Shown: positions 1-9,324, numbered from the stretch's first letter. The stretch is DNA of 64,000 nucleotides from Symmachiella dynata (GCF_007747995.1 NZ_CP036276.1:4393001-4457000), one strand, 5' to 3'. The notes: generated by a model from the letters alone, not told the origin. A program made the numbers and translations.

Positions 1-1
1 T

Positions 2-931
2 GCCGACATCGTTCTCCGCCCACAACTTCCCGCGGATCAATTCGATGCCGCCCGCGCCGGTATCGCACAGTCGCTGCACTCGATCGAAGACGAACCACGG
101 CAAAAAGCGATGCAGGAATTGCGCCGTCGCAGTTATCCCTCACCCTGGGGACTGCCCAGCGATGGAAACCTGGAAGGGCTGTCCCAGCTCACCGCTGACA
201 CCGTTCGTACCCATTATGAAAACTGTTTCCGCCCTTCGGAAACAATTCTGGGCATCGCCGGCAATTTTGATGTCCAAGCCATTCAGAAGATCGTTGAGGA
301 ATGCTTCGGCGAATGGCCAGACAAACCGGCCCCGACTGTTGAAGTGAGTGACTGGGCGCCGAACGTCAGCCATATCGCGCATGAATCGACGCAAACACAC
401 ATCGGCGTGGCCTACGAAAGTGTGCCCTACCGTGACGAGGGCTACTACAACGCGTGGGCAGCGGTCAATATTCTCGGCGGCGGCATGAGTTCGCGTCTGT
501 TCACCGAAGTCCGTGAAAAGCGCGGGCTCTGTTATTCCGTCTATGCCAGCCTGAGTGCGCTGCGTGATCAAGGCCGGGTGTTTTGTTATGCCGGATCGAC
601 CAATGAGCGTGCGCAAGAAACGCTTGACGTTATGTTGGCCGAATTGCAGCGGTTGCCCGAGGGAATCAAAGAAGGGGAACTTGAGCGCTGTAAGGCCGGC
701 GCCAAGAGTTCGCTGATCATGCAACAGGAATCCTCCTCGTCTCGCGCTTCGGCCGTGGCGCGGGATTGGTATCACCTGGGACGCGTCACGACGCTGGATG
801 AGGTGCATCAAAAAGTTGACGCCCTGACCGTGCCTAGTATTCTGAAGTACGTCGACGAACACCCGGCGGACAATTTCACCGTTTTGACTCTCGGCCCTGA
901 ATCGCTGGAGGTGAATCTTGGAGTTTCATAA
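2..931 (+). CDS. M16 family zinc peptidase-like protein, 5' end cut by window edge
   Basis: About 309 residues are visible, reading in frame from base 2. This is the C-terminal part of an M16 (pitrilysin/mitochondrial processing peptidase-like) protein. The visible part contains the glycine-rich segment [10 protein letters not shown] followed by the [11 protein letters not shown] motif, the conserved Arg/Tyr region of the second M16 domain that helps bind substrate. The N-terminal domain, which would carry the HxxEH zinc site if present, lies outside the window, so I cannot say whether this subunit is catalytic. It overlaps the next gene, a second M16 protein, by 14 bases, so the two are very likely cotranscribed and may act as a heteromeric pair, as in other bacterial M16 pairs. 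The role in peptide turnover is inferred from the family. Confidence 0.85.
   Translation, partial: ADIVLRPQLPADQFDAARAGIAQSLHSIEDEPRQKAMQELRRRSYPSPWGLPSDGNLEGLSQLTADTVRTHYENCFRPSETILGIAGNFDVQAIQKIVEECFGEWPDKPAPTVEVSDWAPNVSHIAHESTQTHIGVAYESVPYRDEGYYNAWAAVNILGGGMSSRLFTEVREKRGLCYSVYASLSALRDQGRVFCYAGSTNERAQETLDVMLAELQRLPEGIKEGELERCKAGAKSSLIMQQESSSSRASAVARDWYHLGRVTTLDEVHQKVDALTVPSILKYVDEHPADNFTVLTLGPESLEVNLGVS
907..914 (+). promoter_or_regulatory. Strong ribosome binding site supporting a TTG start
   Basis: GGAGGTGA lies inside the 3' end of the upstream peptidase gene, with about six bases between GGAGG and the TTG at 918. No ATG is close by in that frame, so this near-perfect Shine-Dalgarno sequence decides the start of the second M16 gene. 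Confidence 0.7.
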
Positions 932-2159
932 GGCTACTTTGGACAATGGATTGCAAATCGTCGCAGAACAAAGCCCCGCCGCGCACAGCGTCGCGGTCGG
1001 CTTCTTCGTGCGGACCGGATCGCGCGATGAGACCCAAGAGGTCTCCGGCGTCAGCCATTTTCTGGAGCACATGGTTTTCAAAGGGACTGACCGGTTCGCA
1101 GCCGATGATGTGAACCGCATCTTCGACGAGATCGGCGCCAAGTACAACGCCTCGACCAGCGAGGAAGTGACGTTGTTCTACGGAGCGGTCTTGCCCGAAT
1201 ACCTGCCGAGGATCTTTGACCTCTTGGCCGAGATCCTGCGCCCCAGCTTGCGGACCGACGACTTTGAAATGGAGAAAAAAGTCATCCTAGAGGAAATCGG
1301 CCGCTACGAAGATGAGCCGACTTTCACCGCCTATGAAACGCTCATGCAAACCCACTTTGCCGGGCACCCGCTGGGGCAATGCATTTTAGGAACCGTCGAC
1401 AGCATCAACGCATTGACGGCCGATCAGATGCGGGGGTATTTCAACCAGCGGTATTTGGCCGGTAATATCACGTTGGCGGTCGCGGGAAATTTTGACTGGG
1501 ACGAAGTTCTAGCGCTCGCAGAGAAGCATTGCATAAATTGGCCCGCCGGCGATCCCGGTCGCACGGTGACCGAAGCGCAACCGCCCGGTGGCGTCGAAGT
1601 GATCACCAACCCCAGCAGCCATCACCAACACATCATGCAAATGACCCCCGCCCCCCCCTCGGCGCATCCCGACCGCTATGCGGCGGAATTGTTGGGCGTG
1701 ATCGTGGGCGATGACAGTGGCAGCCGCATGTATTGGGACCTCGTCGACCCCGGCTACGCCGAAATAGCCGAGATGAGTTACAACGACTACGACGGCAGCG
1801 GCGTGTACCTGATGTATTGCGGGTGCGCTCCGGATCAAACCGCTGAGAACATGCGGCGGATCGAAACGATCTTTAACGAGGTGAACGTCAAGGGGGTCAC
1901 GGAAGAAGAACTGATGCAGGCCAAGAACAAGGTCAGTTCCCGCATCGTCCTTCGCAGCGAACGCCCCATGGGCCGCCTCGGCGCACTGGGCAGCAACTGG
2001 TTGTACCGCGGGGAATACCGTAGCGTCGAAGACGACCTGGACGTCATTGATGGCATCACCACCGACGATATTCGCCGTTTGCTGGATGAATATCCGCTGG
2101 GCCAAACGACCACCACGGCGGTGGGACCATTGGAATCGTTGAATGGTGAGGCTTCGTAG
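918..2159 (+). CDS. M16 family zinc metallopeptidase (catalytic type)
   Basis: A 413-residue M16 peptidase. The inverted zinc motif HxxEH is seen as HFLEH at residues 47-51, and the third metal ligand is probably in LEEIGRYED near residue 126, the spacing usual for the family. The C-terminal half has the inactive-domain fold signature, with conserved [10 protein letters not shown] and a later [14 protein letters not shown] segment. There is no signal peptide, so a cytoplasmic peptidase degrading short peptides is likely. The TTG start at 918 is chosen because of a strong Shine-Dalgarno sequence at 907-914 and because homologues begin just before the xTLDNGL motif. It overlaps the upstream M16 gene, and translation is probably coupled. 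Confidence 0.9.
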   Translation: MEFHKATLDNGLQIVAEQSPAAHSVAVGFFVRTGSRDETQEVSGVSHFLEHMVFKGTDRFAADDVNRIFDEIGAKYNASTSEEVTLFYGAVLPEYLPRIFDLLAEILRPSLRTDDFEMEKKVILEEIGRYEDEPTFTAYETLMQTHFAGHPLGQCILGTVDSINALTADQMRGYFNQRYLAGNITLAVAGNFDWDEVLALAEKHCINWPAGDPGRTVTEAQPPGGVEVITNPSSHHQHIMQMTPAPPSAHPDRYAAELLGVIVGDDSGSRMYWDLVDPGYAEIAEMSYNDYDGSGVYLMYCGCAPDQTAENMRRIETIFNEVNVKGVTEEELMQAKNKVSSRIVLRSERPMGRLGALGSNWLYRGEYRSVEDDLDVIDGITTDDIRRLLDEYPLGQTTTTAVGPLESLNGEAS

Positions 2160-2288
2160 CGCGGCAAAAACAGAGCAGCCATTTGCGGTTGAGTATTTCA
2201 CGGACCGCTGGCAATTCATGAATAGCCCCTGTTAATTGCAGCGGTTGCCTGCGGTTCATTGATTGAAACATTCCCAATTTAAGAAGAC

Positions 2289-2360
2289 CTCACGCAAAGC
2301 CGCCAAGCCGCAAAGGAAAGCGTTGGATTCCTCAGTGAACTCTTCGCGGCTTTGCGTGAG
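2289..2360. repeat. Inverted repeat with 15-bp perfect arms
   Basis: Positions 2289-2303 (CTCACGCAAAGCCGC) are exactly complementary to 2346-2360, with a 42-base interior that itself carries a partial copy (AAGCCGCAAAGG) of the same word. It sits between the M16 pair and the DUF2071 gene. The composition resembles the short GCAAAG-rich intergenic repeats found in planctomycete genomes; this resemblance is from memory, not a search. It could also act as a transcript-end structure, but there is no clean T-run. Confidence 0.6.
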
Positions 2361-2395
2361 ACTTTTTCGTCTTTTACTTGGCTGCCCACGCTAAC

Positions 2396-3166
2396 ATGCT
2401 CACGAATCCACCTACCATCGACCGCATCAGTCCCACGCGACGTCCCGATGAAAAAGCGATCGGATACCAGCAGTGGTCGGATCTGTTGTTTGTGCATTGG
2501 CGCGTCCCGGCGGAGATGATTGCTCCGTTGTTGCCACCGCGACTGACCCTCGATACGTGGGAAGACGACGCCTGGGTGGGGTTAGTGCCGTTTTATATGT
2601 CTAGCGTGCGACCTTGGTGGGCGCCGGCGGTGCCGGGGATATCGAATTTCTGCGAGACCAACCTCCGCACCTACGTGCATCTCGAGGGACAAGACCCTGG
2701 AGTGTGGTTTTTTAGCCTCGAAGCAGCGCGGTCGTTGGCGGTCCGTATCGCGCGGCGGTTTTGGAATCTGCCCTACTTCAAAGCCACGATGTCGTTGAAC
2801 CGCGATGGCAATCAGATCCGTTATCGCAGTCAAAGATTGTGGCCCGAACCGGCACAGGCAGAGACCGACATTGAGGCGAGGATTGGCGATGGGATTACAA
2901 CTCCGCTGGATGAAGAGGGCCGCGTCGCGGAGGGAACCTTGGAGTTTTTTCTCGCCGAACGCTATTTGCTGTATTCGATTGATCGCGCGGGTCAGTTGTA
3001 TCGCGGACAGGTGCACCACAGCCCGTATCCGTTGCGGCAAGCGGAAGTATTGCGACTGGAGGAGAGTTTGTTTGCGGCGGCGGGGATGACACCGACTGAG
3101 GATTATTGTCACGCGTTGTTTAGCGATGGTGTGGCGGTCGACATCTTTCCACTACGGCCCTGCTAA
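2396..3166 (+). CDS. DUF2071 (YqjF-like) protein
   Basis: A 256-residue protein matching the DUF2071/YqjF family (acetoacetate decarboxylase-like beta fold, function unknown). Recognisable family features are LFVHWRVPAEMIAPLLPPRL near the N-terminus, WVGLVPFYMSSVRP, the NLRTYV strand, and the C-terminal LYRGQVHHSPYPL segment. I chose the ATG at 2396 over the in-frame TTG at 2378 because the extra six residues are not family-like. It is preceded by an inverted repeat and followed by a bidirectional hairpin shared with the convergent cold-shock gene, so it is probably monocistronic. No enzymatic role can be assigned from the sequence. Confidence 0.85.
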   Translation: MLTNPPTIDRISPTRRPDEKAIGYQQWSDLLFVHWRVPAEMIAPLLPPRLTLDTWEDDAWVGLVPFYMSSVRPWWAPAVPGISNFCETNLRTYVHLEGQDPGVWFFSLEAARSLAVRIARRFWNLPYFKATMSLNRDGNQIRYRSQRLWPEPAQAETDIEARIGDGITTPLDEEGRVAEGTLEFFLAERYLLYSIDRAGQLYRGQVHHSPYPLRQAEVLRLEESLFAAAGMTPTEDYCHALFSDGVAVDIFPLRPC

Positions 3167-3172
3167 AAATCC

Positions 3173-3206
3173 AATCAGCCCGCATGCCGTAACATGCGGG
3201 CTGATT
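3173..3206. terminator. Bidirectional hairpin terminator between DUF2071 gene and csp
   Basis: A perfect 14-bp stem (3173-3186 with 3193-3206) and a six-base loop sit between two convergent genes. On the minus strand the stem is followed by GGATTTTT, a good U-tract for the cold-shock gene; on the plus strand the tail is weaker. Confidence 0.8.
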
Positions 3207-3240
3207 CTGAAATGAGTGTTTCGGAAGTTTCCGAGCAAGC

Positions 3241-3438
3241 TTATGCGGGTGTGACATCCTCTGCCCGCGGGCCCTTGGGGCCTTGCCCTTCGGTGAACTC
3301 CACCTGTTGACCTTCGTAGAGTTCCTCGAACGAGGTATTCTGCAACGCTGACGCGTGGAAGAACAAATCCTTTCCGTTTCCGAGATCGATGAACCCAAAC
3401 CCTTTGTCCGTTAGTTTTTTAATTGAGCCTTGCGGCAT
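3241..3438 (-). CDS. Cold-shock domain protein (CspA family)
   Basis: A 65-residue single cold-shock domain. RNP1 is seen as KGFGFID (residues 12-18) and RNP2 as LFFHAS (about 25-30), the aromatic surface that binds single-stranded RNA and DNA. Length is typical for CspA-like proteins (65-70 residues). The likely role is melting mRNA secondary structure or antitermination in the cytoplasm. A GAGGAT ribosome site lies about eight bases before the ATG at 3438. The gene is followed by a strong hairpin terminator and preceded by an unusually AT-rich leader (3470-3600) containing an inverted repeat, which would suit temperature-sensitive folding of the leader, as known for cspA in other bacteria; that link is inference. 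Confidence 0.93.
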   Translation of the reverse strand: MPQGSIKKLTDKGFGFIDLGNGKDLFFHASALQNTSFEELYEGQQVEFTEGQGPKGPRAEDVTPA

Positions 3439-3506
3439 GACCGCCTATCCTCACGCAAAAGAAAAATGAAAGTGGACCTTAACCAAATTTCGAGACTACC
3501 ATCGGA

Positions 3507-3539
3507 TTTTTTGAATATCCACAACTTTTTTTCAAAAAA
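3507..3539 (-). promoter_or_regulatory. AT-rich inverted repeat in the csp leader region
   Basis: Nine-base perfect arms (TTTTTTGAA at 3507-3515 and TTCAAAAAA at 3531-3539) lie in the AT-rich stretch upstream of the cold-shock gene and between it and the divergent btpA-like gene. If transcribed with csp it would form a weak, temperature-sensitive hairpin about 70-100 bases before the start codon. It could equally be an operator. Confidence 0.35.
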
Positions 3540-3636
3540 TTCATAAACTTCAAAATTTGTGATTTCGGCGATTTTGCCGCCATTTTGATGCTCTAGAGAC
3601 TTACACCGCACACCGACCAGGAATCCACTCCCCGCG

Positions 3637-4440
3637 ATGACCACTTTTCAACTGCCACAACTGTTTGCCGCACCAAAGCCAATCATCGGCATGCTACACA
3701 TCCCCCCCCTGCCCGGCGCACCGCAATTCGGTGGTGATGTCGCGGCGATTCGCGACCATGTGCTGCGCGATGCCGACGCACTCTCCGCAGGGGGCGTCCA
3801 TGGGTTGATGTTGGAGAATTTTGGCGATACGCCTTTTTATCCCGACTCGGCTCCGCCCCATACAATCGCCCACATGACCTCCCTGGCCATGGAAGTACGG
3901 CGAGAGTCGAATCTGCCATTGGGCATCAATGTGTTGCGCAACGATGGCAGGAGCGCGTTGGCGATCGCCCATGCGGTCGGCGCGCAGTTTATTCGCGTGA
4001 ATGTCCTGTGCGGTGCGCGGGTCACCGACCAGGGGATCATTCAGGGCATCGCTCATGATTTATTACGCGACCGCGCGGCGCTCGGTGCTCAGCACATTCG
4101 CATCTTCGCTGACGTGAACGTCAAACACTCGGCAGCCTTGGCGCCGCGCTCGTTGTCCGACGAGGTGGCCGACACGCTCCTCCGCGGCGGCGGCGATGCG
4201 TTGATTGTCTCGGGAACCGCTACGGGAACCGCGACTGATTTGGCGGAGATCCAACAAGCCCGTGCCGCCGCCCACGGTGCACCGGTGCTGGTGGGCAGTG
4301 GCGTGTCGGCGGAGTCCATCGGAAGCATGGCGCAGCACGCCGATGGTTTCATCGTCGGAACCGCTGTCAAACGAGACGGGATTGTCTCGAACCCCATCGA
4401 CTCCGCGCGCGTTGCTGCACTGCTCGACGGGTTGTCGTAA
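3637..4440 (+). CDS. btpA: BtpA/SgcQ family TIM-barrel protein
   Basis: A 267-residue protein of the BtpA family (COG0434). Family hallmarks are the N-terminal KPIIGMLHIPPLPGAP, GLMLENFGDTPF, LPLGINVLRNDG, FIRVNVLCGA, IFADVNVKHS, DALIVSGTATG and VLVGSGVS segments, together making a (beta/alpha)8 barrel. In cyanobacteria BtpA is needed for photosystem I stability; in heterotrophs the family includes SgcQ and proteins near sugar or nucleoside metabolism, so the function here is unknown and photosynthesis is not implied. It is divergent from csp, with the start 198 bases away, and convergent with the MATE gene. Confidence 0.85.
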   Translation: MTTFQLPQLFAAPKPIIGMLHIPPLPGAPQFGGDVAAIRDHVLRDADALSAGGVHGLMLENFGDTPFYPDSAPPHTIAHMTSLAMEVRRESNLPLGINVLRNDGRSALAIAHAVGAQFIRVNVLCGARVTDQGIIQGIAHDLLRDRAALGAQHIRIFADVNVKHSAALAPRSLSDEVADTLLRGGGDALIVSGTATGTATDLAEIQQARAAAHGAPVLVGSGVSAESIGSMAQHADGFIVGTAVKRDGIVSNPIDSARVAALLDGLS

Positions 4441-4458
4441 TCCCTGTCCGGATGGCGA

Positions 4459-5916
4459 TTATTTCACCGCGACCGAAATCGATTCCGGATCGGGAAGGTC
4501 CCATTCCCAGCGCGGTTCGTCCGCGCTGACCGCGGGGGTTTCGTTGATCACGCTCATCGACTTCCATTGGCCGGTTAAAAACCGCAACAAAAACCCGAAC
4601 GAGAGAAACACGATATAGATCATCACGCAGGCCCAAGCCGCGTAGAGGCCCAGGTGATAAACGCGCAGTACAAGAAACGCGGGGATGACCATCAGCGAGA
4701 GGCTCGAGAAAAACGTAAACAACAGGCAAAACCGCGTATCGCCCGCGCCGCGAATGGCTGAAGCGAACACGATGTTCATCCCATCGAACAAGGTATAAGC
4801 CGCGACAAATTGCAGCAGCACGACGATGGTCGGCTGAATGGCGGCGAACTCCGCCGGATTGCTCCGGGCGGCATAAGGTGCCAATACAATCCCCGGTGCA
4901 AAGATCAAGATCACAGCCCAGACGGACATATAGACCGTGGTAAACCCAAAAGCGATCCATGTCGTCCGCACAGCCATTTGCGGACGTCCTTCACCGATCC
5001 GTTTTCCAACCAACGTCATCACCGCCGTTCCGAAACCGAGCATCGGCAAAAATAACAGCGAGTTGACATTGAACGCTAAATTCGTGGCCGCCAATTGTTC
5101 CTTGCCGATCGCCCCGACCAATAAGATGAATGCCGAAAAGCAGGCGACATCGACGAAGAAATGCACTCCACTGGGAAGTCCGTAGCGCAACAATCGCACA
5201 AACATTTCTCGATCGAAATGATAGTTCTTAAGCAATTGATACGGCCGTGCATCCTCGCTGCGGAGCAACAAGACGATAAAGGCAGCGACGCCCAGGCAAC
5301 TGGCAATCACAGTCGCCCACCCGGCACCGGCAATCCCCATCGCAGGCACACCCCAACCGCCGAACACCAGCCAATAATTCAAGGCGGCGTTTATCACGGT
5401 CGCTGCTAGGTTGACCCACATGATGGTCATGGTCCGGCCGCGCCCACTGTAAAAACAGGACAACACCGCCGAGAGCAAAAACGGGGCGGTTCCGACGCAG
5501 AGGATGCGGAAATAGGTGCATTCTAAATCTTGTACGGCCTTTTCGTGGCCGACCAGACGGAAGATGCCTTCGGTACAGGGCAGAAAGAACAGCATGATGG
5601 CTGCGGCGAAAATACAGAAGTAGATTCCCTGCCACATCGCACCCGCCACGCGGTCCGGTCGTCCGGCTCCTTCGTATTGGGCGACAAACGTGTTGACATA
5701 CCCGGCGGTGCCGATGGCAATGCTCATCAACGACCAATGCAACAACCCAGACGGCATGGCTGCAGCCAATGCGTCTGTGGAATACCACATCAGGAACATG
5801 CGATCCAAGACCTGCATCAGCGACAACGTTCCGGAGCTAATCACTAGCGGAACGGCGATGCGCAGCAACTCGGAGGATGATCCGGGCTTGGGTGGAGTTG
5901 TCAGAAATCCTTTCAT
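4459..5916 (-). CDS. MATE family efflux transporter
   Basis: A 485-residue integral membrane protein of the MATE/NorM group, which exports drugs, dyes or metabolites in exchange for Na+ or H+. The N-terminal half has LLRIAVPLVISSGTLSLMQVLDRMFL, the characteristic first helix of MATE proteins, then repeated hydrophobic spans; the second half repeats the pattern starting near MFVRLLRYGLPSG. Length and about twelve membrane segments fit the family. A roughly 30-residue hydrophilic C-terminal tail rich in Asp/Glu/Pro/Trp follows the last helix. It ends 18 bases from the convergent btpA-like gene. The substrate cannot be predicted. Confidence 0.88.
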   Translation of the reverse strand: MKGFLTTPPKPGSSSELLRIAVPLVISSGTLSLMQVLDRMFLMWYSTDALAAAMPSGLLHWSLMSIAIGTAGYVNTFVAQYEGAGRPDRVAGAMWQGIYFCIFAAAIMLFFLPCTEGIFRLVGHEKAVQDLECTYFRILCVGTAPFLLSAVLSCFYSGRGRTMTIMWVNLAATVINAALNYWLVFGGWGVPAMGIAGAGWATVIASCLGVAAFIVLLLRSEDARPYQLLKNYHFDREMFVRLLRYGLPSGVHFFVDVACFSAFILLVGAIGKEQLAATNLAFNVNSLLFLPMLGFGTAVMTLVGKRIGEGRPQMAVRTTWIAFGFTTVYMSVWAVILIFAPGIVLAPYAARSNPAEFAAIQPTIVVLLQFVAAYTLFDGMNIVFASAIRGAGDTRFCLLFTFFSSLSLMVIPAFLVLRVYHLGLYAAWACVMIYIVFLSFGFLLRFLTGQWKSMSVINETPAVSADEPRWEWDLPDPESISVAVK

Positions 5917-6235
5917 CGCGCCTTCCGGCGGGGGAGCCGGTCTGATTCTTTTGAGGGAGTGCCGTGTCGGGGTATACGGATTATAGGGAACGTGTGCGTT
6001 CTACAAGTCAGAAAAGGACAACGCCTAGCGGGCCGGGGTTCGCCGAAAATCGACTCTCGACGTTCCTGGCCCCCAAATAACCTCTGGATGGCACACGTTC
6101 ACTGCCCCTACTTTAGGTGCCGTTGTGTGAATCAACTCACAAATTATAGGCTCCCGGATAAATTCTCAGAAAAAATGCTGTTTATGGTCCTCTTGCGCCG
6201 GTCGCGTCGCAGATTCCTCCCCCCGGTAGAATCGA
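5917..6235. other. 319-base stretch without a gene, upstream of the MATE gene
   Basis: It holds a possible minus-strand -10 element (TATAAT at 5980-5985) with only a poor -35 (TTGTAG around 6001-6006, 15-base spacer), which would put the MATE transcript start near 5973. No open frame, RNA gene or convincing hairpin was found in the rest. Confidence 0.4.
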
Positions 6236-7327
6236 TCAAGGCCGTAACATCACACGAAACGCTACACTTTCGCGGGCAGCTGCAAACGCCGCTGCGGCAT
6301 GGTCCAAGGGATACGAATCCCCAATCAATCCCGAAAACGGATAGTCAGCCTCCGTTTGGTCGAGAAATTCCAAGGCTGTGGCTAGGTCGCGGGGAGCGTA
6401 GTTATGCAGGCCGCGGATTTCGATCATTTTCCGTACAACCTGCTCGGGAACCACCTCCACAGGCGGGGTGGGAAAGACCGCTCCCACCCACACGGCGCAG
6501 CCTCCCACACGCAGAGCCTCCATTCCCTGCCGCATCGCCGCGGGGGCACCACTGACGTCGATGGCCACATCGACTCCCCGTCCCGCAGTAGCCGCCTCAA
6601 CGGCATCGTCCAAGCTGCTGTCGGCCTCCCCTGCGGCAACGACTTGCGTAGCGCCAAATTCCGTCGCGCGGCTTAATCGCTGCGGATTGACATCGACCAC
6701 AATCACCTCACGGTAGCCTTGCCAACGCGCCATGGCGGCGGCGGTCAGTCCCAGCATGCCGGCTCCGTGGATCAATAGTGTGCCCTCGGAATGTTGTCCC
6801 GCCACCCGTAAGGCAGCTGCCACGGTGGCCGTTGCGCAATTGGCCGGACAGGCAACAGTGTCGGGCAGCGATTCAGGAACGCGAAACACCGGGGTCCCCG
6901 CTGCCAGATGACAATATTCAGCCATGCCGCCGCTGAGTGGATGCGCGTCCGTGATTTGTTGATGACCGTATTTGAACAACGTCGCGCACTTTTGTGGCAA
7001 TTCGTGGCGGCAAAAAAAACAATCCCCACAACTCGCCGCGATGCCCCACGTCACCCGCGCGCCGATTTCGAGCGGCATCCCGAAATGGTCCAGGACCGGA
7101 GCCCCGGCGGGTAACTCCGCCACGATGCCCAGGATCTCGTGCCCCAGAATCGTAGGACAGGGGGTGCCGCGGTCGCCGTGGTAGGTATGCAAATCGCTGC
7201 CGCACAATGTGCTGCAGGAGACCTTCACAAGGACCTCGCCCGCCTGCAATTTAGGCAATGCGAATTCAATCGTTTCTAGATCACGTCCAGGGCCGTGAAA
7301 CGTGACGGCGCGAGCAGTAGGTTTCAT
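6236..7327 (-). CDS. Zinc-dependent alcohol dehydrogenase, phosphonate-associated (HpnZ-like)
   Basis: A 363-residue medium-chain zinc dehydrogenase. The catalytic zinc ligands Cys42 (STLCGSDLHTYHG) and His63-Glu64 (LGHEILG) are present. The structural zinc site is Cys100, Cys103, Cys106 and Cys114 (CGDCFFC...PQKC). The nucleotide-binding loop is seen as IHGAGMLGLTAA. The segments LPQKCATLFKYGHQ, LSGGMAEYCHL and IRGLHNYAPRDL recall the phosphonate-catabolism-associated alcohol dehydrogenase family (TIGR03366, HpnZ). No other phosphonate genes are visible in the window, so this assignment rests on family memory alone. It is divergent from the POT transporter gene. Substrate unknown. Confidence 0.8.
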   Translation of the reverse strand: MKPTARAVTFHGPGRDLETIEFALPKLQAGEVLVKVSCSTLCGSDLHTYHGDRGTPCPTILGHEILGIVAELPAGAPVLDHFGMPLEIGARVTWGIAASCGDCFFCRHELPQKCATLFKYGHQQITDAHPLSGGMAEYCHLAAGTPVFRVPESLPDTVACPANCATATVAAALRVAGQHSEGTLLIHGAGMLGLTAAAMARWQGYREVIVVDVNPQRLSRATEFGATQVVAAGEADSSLDDAVEAATAGRGVDVAIDVSGAPAAMRQGMEALRVGGCAVWVGAVFPTPPVEVVPEQVVRKMIEIRGLHNYAPRDLATALEFLDQTEADYPFSGLIGDSYPLDHAAAAFAAARESVAFRVMLRP

Positions 7328-7665
7328 GGATTTCGTCTCGGTGGTGAGTCAGGAATGCGCGATGCGTTTATCAATTGAAATTGTCCCAGCATTTGCACCG
7401 GCGACTGATGGACTGGACCGTTCTTGCCTGAATGCGTTGATCTCTTGTACCATTCGTTGCCGGTCGTTAGCGTCGGTTTAGTCAAGCATAGCCAACAACT
7501 CTGGCATTGTAACAACTGAGTTGAACGTCCGATCGCTTTTCCTACAAGTACTTTCAAAACCCTCTGACGCGTCACGTAATCTCTTGTATTATAGATTCCT
7601 GAACAGGCGCAACCGGGTTTTGAAACTGGTTCTACGAAGCCGATCTCCCCACAAAGGATACACGG
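7328..7665. other. Divergent intergenic region between dehydrogenase and POT genes
   Basis: 338 bases with no plausible gene. It contains a candidate plus-strand promoter at 7564-7592. The rest shows no repeat or hairpin that I could support. Confidence 0.4.
7564..7592 (+). promoter_or_regulatory. Candidate sigma-70 promoter of the POT transporter
   Basis: CTGACG (7564-7569), 17-base spacer, TATTAT (7587-7592). Transcription would begin near 7600, leaving a leader of about 65 bases. Both boxes deviate from consensus, so this is a suggestion only. Confidence 0.35.
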
Positions 7666-9324
7666 ATGGCAAGCAAATCGTATCTGACCGCCCCGACGGA
7701 AACTGATAAGATGCCCGGCGGGATCCCGTATATCGTGGGGAACGAGGCGGCGGAACGGTTCAGTTTTTACGGCATGAAGGCGATTTTGTTCGTGTTCATG
7801 ACCAAGTATCTGGTGAATCATGCCGGCGTTTCGGACGTGATGAGCGATGCCGAGGCGACGACGTACATCCACACCTTCGTCGCAGCGACCTATTTCTGCT
7901 CGATTATCGGCGGTTTTTTCTCGGATGCCTTTTTCGGGAAATATCAAATTATCATGGCGCTGTCAGTTGTCTACTGCCTGGGACATCTGGTGTTGGCGAT
8001 TGATGACACACGGATCGGTTTGCTGTGTGGACTGCTGTTGATCGTGCTCGGTGCCGGCGGCATCAAGCCGTGTGTTTCGGCTCATGTGGGCGATCAATTT
8101 GGTAGCAAAAACCAGTATCTCTTGCCGCGGGTGTTTGCGTGGTTTTATTTCTCCATCAATTTTGGCGCATTTTTGTCGACATTGCTCACCCCATATTTTC
8201 TCAAGGATCCCCGCTTTGGACCGCATGTGGCATTCGGAGTCCCGGGCGTCCTCATGTTTTTGGCGACGGTCGTGTTTTGGATGGGGCGCTCGAAGTTTAT
8301 TCATGTCCCGGCGCGCGGATTAGCCACCTTCACCAAATCGTTTCAAGGGGAATCGGGGCGCTCGTTGGCCCACCTGTGTCTCATATTTTTGTTTCTGATC
8401 ACATTTTGGAGCCTGTTTGATCAAACAGCTTCGCGGTGGGTCGAACAAGCGGGCAAGATGGACAAACGTTTTGACCTATCGTGGCTACCGTTTGCCAGCG
8501 AGTCATCATCCATCGAACCGACCGAGTCGCAAATCCAAGCGGCCAATCCGGCATTGATCCTCATTTTGATTCCCCTGTTCTCCTACGGTCTGTATCCGCT
8601 GTTGAATCGTCTGTTTGGACTGACGGCACTGCGGAAAATCGGCATCGGCTTTTTTGTGACAGCAGCCGCGTTTGCCGTTTCGGCCTTCATTGAAACCGCG
8701 GTACAACAATCCTCGTCACAAGTGGCAATTCTCGCCACGGCCGCTGATGGAACCACCCAGCGCAAGCAATCGGACTTCCTAGCGCCGCGGACGGGAGAGG
8801 ACTTGTCGACTGTGCGTGACCTGGGTGCATTGTTCGCCAATGAATTCGCGCCCGGCAGCGGCGCAAGCTATGCGATCGAACGCAATTCAAATCCGGCGCT
8901 GTTTGACCAGTTTTCTATTGATCCTCAAAAGGGCGTTGTCACCGCCGAATTTCGTAGCGACACCGTCGACCGGCTGCCACACATCGGCTGGCAATTGTTG
9001 GCGTACGTCATTTTAACCTCTGCTGAAATCATGGTTTCGATCACCGCATTGGAGTTCGCCTATACGCAGGCGCCCAACGAAGCGAAATCGATTGTGATGT
9101 CGCTGTACTTGCTCACCGTATTTTTCGGCAACCTATTCACCGCCGGTGTCAATTTGTTCATCCAAAACAGCGACGGCACCAGCAAACTGGCCGGGGCAGA
9201 TTATTACTGGTTCTTCACCGGCGCAATGTTCATCACTGCCGTGCTGTTCGTCGGCGTGGCCAGCAAGTACCGCGTTCGCTCTTATATCCAAGGCCCACAG
9301 AACGTTGATATTACGGAGGCCTAG
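7666..9324 (+). CDS. POT/PTR2 family proton-dependent oligopeptide transporter
   Basis: A 552-residue inner-membrane symporter. The N-terminal helix carries the family ExxERFSFYG motif (EAAERFSFYG, about residues 27-36) involved in proton coupling. Further POT signatures are GGFFSDAFFGKY, GAGGIKPCVSAHVGDQF and FAWFYFSINFGAFLS (the PTR2 family signature 2). About 12-14 membrane segments are visible. A long hydrophilic insertion (roughly residues 350-430) lies between late helices and is seen in POT proteins of this phylum. Import of di- and tripeptides is the expected role; it fits an organism with many peptidases but the substrate is inferred. Confidence 0.9.
   Translation: MASKSYLTAPTETDKMPGGIPYIVGNEAAERFSFYGMKAILFVFMTKYLVNHAGVSDVMSDAEATTYIHTFVAATYFCSIIGGFFSDAFFGKYQIIMALSVVYCLGHLVLAIDDTRIGLLCGLLLIVLGAGGIKPCVSAHVGDQFGSKNQYLLPRVFAWFYFSINFGAFLSTLLTPYFLKDPRFGPHVAFGVPGVLMFLATVVFWMGRSKFIHVPARGLATFTKSFQGESGRSLAHLCLIFLFLITFWSLFDQTASRWVEQAGKMDKRFDLSWLPFASESSSIEPTESQIQAANPALILILIPLFSYGLYPLLNRLFGLTALRKIGIGFFVTAAAFAVSAFIETAVQQSSSQVAILATAADGTTQRKQSDFLAPRTGEDLSTVRDLGALFANEFAPGSGASYAIERNSNPALFDQFSIDPQKGVVTAEFRSDTVDRLPHIGWQLLAYVILTSAEIMVSITALEFAYTQAPNEAKSIVMSLYLLTVFFGNLFTAGVNLFIQNSDGTSKLAGADYYWFFTGAMFITAVLFVGVASKYRVRSYIQGPQNVDITEA

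Noticed and set aside
140-862. 240-codon minus-strand frame opposite the first M16 gene
   Set aside because: The plus-strand translation is clearly an M16 peptidase; the opposite frame is rich in Arg/Gly/His without motifs.
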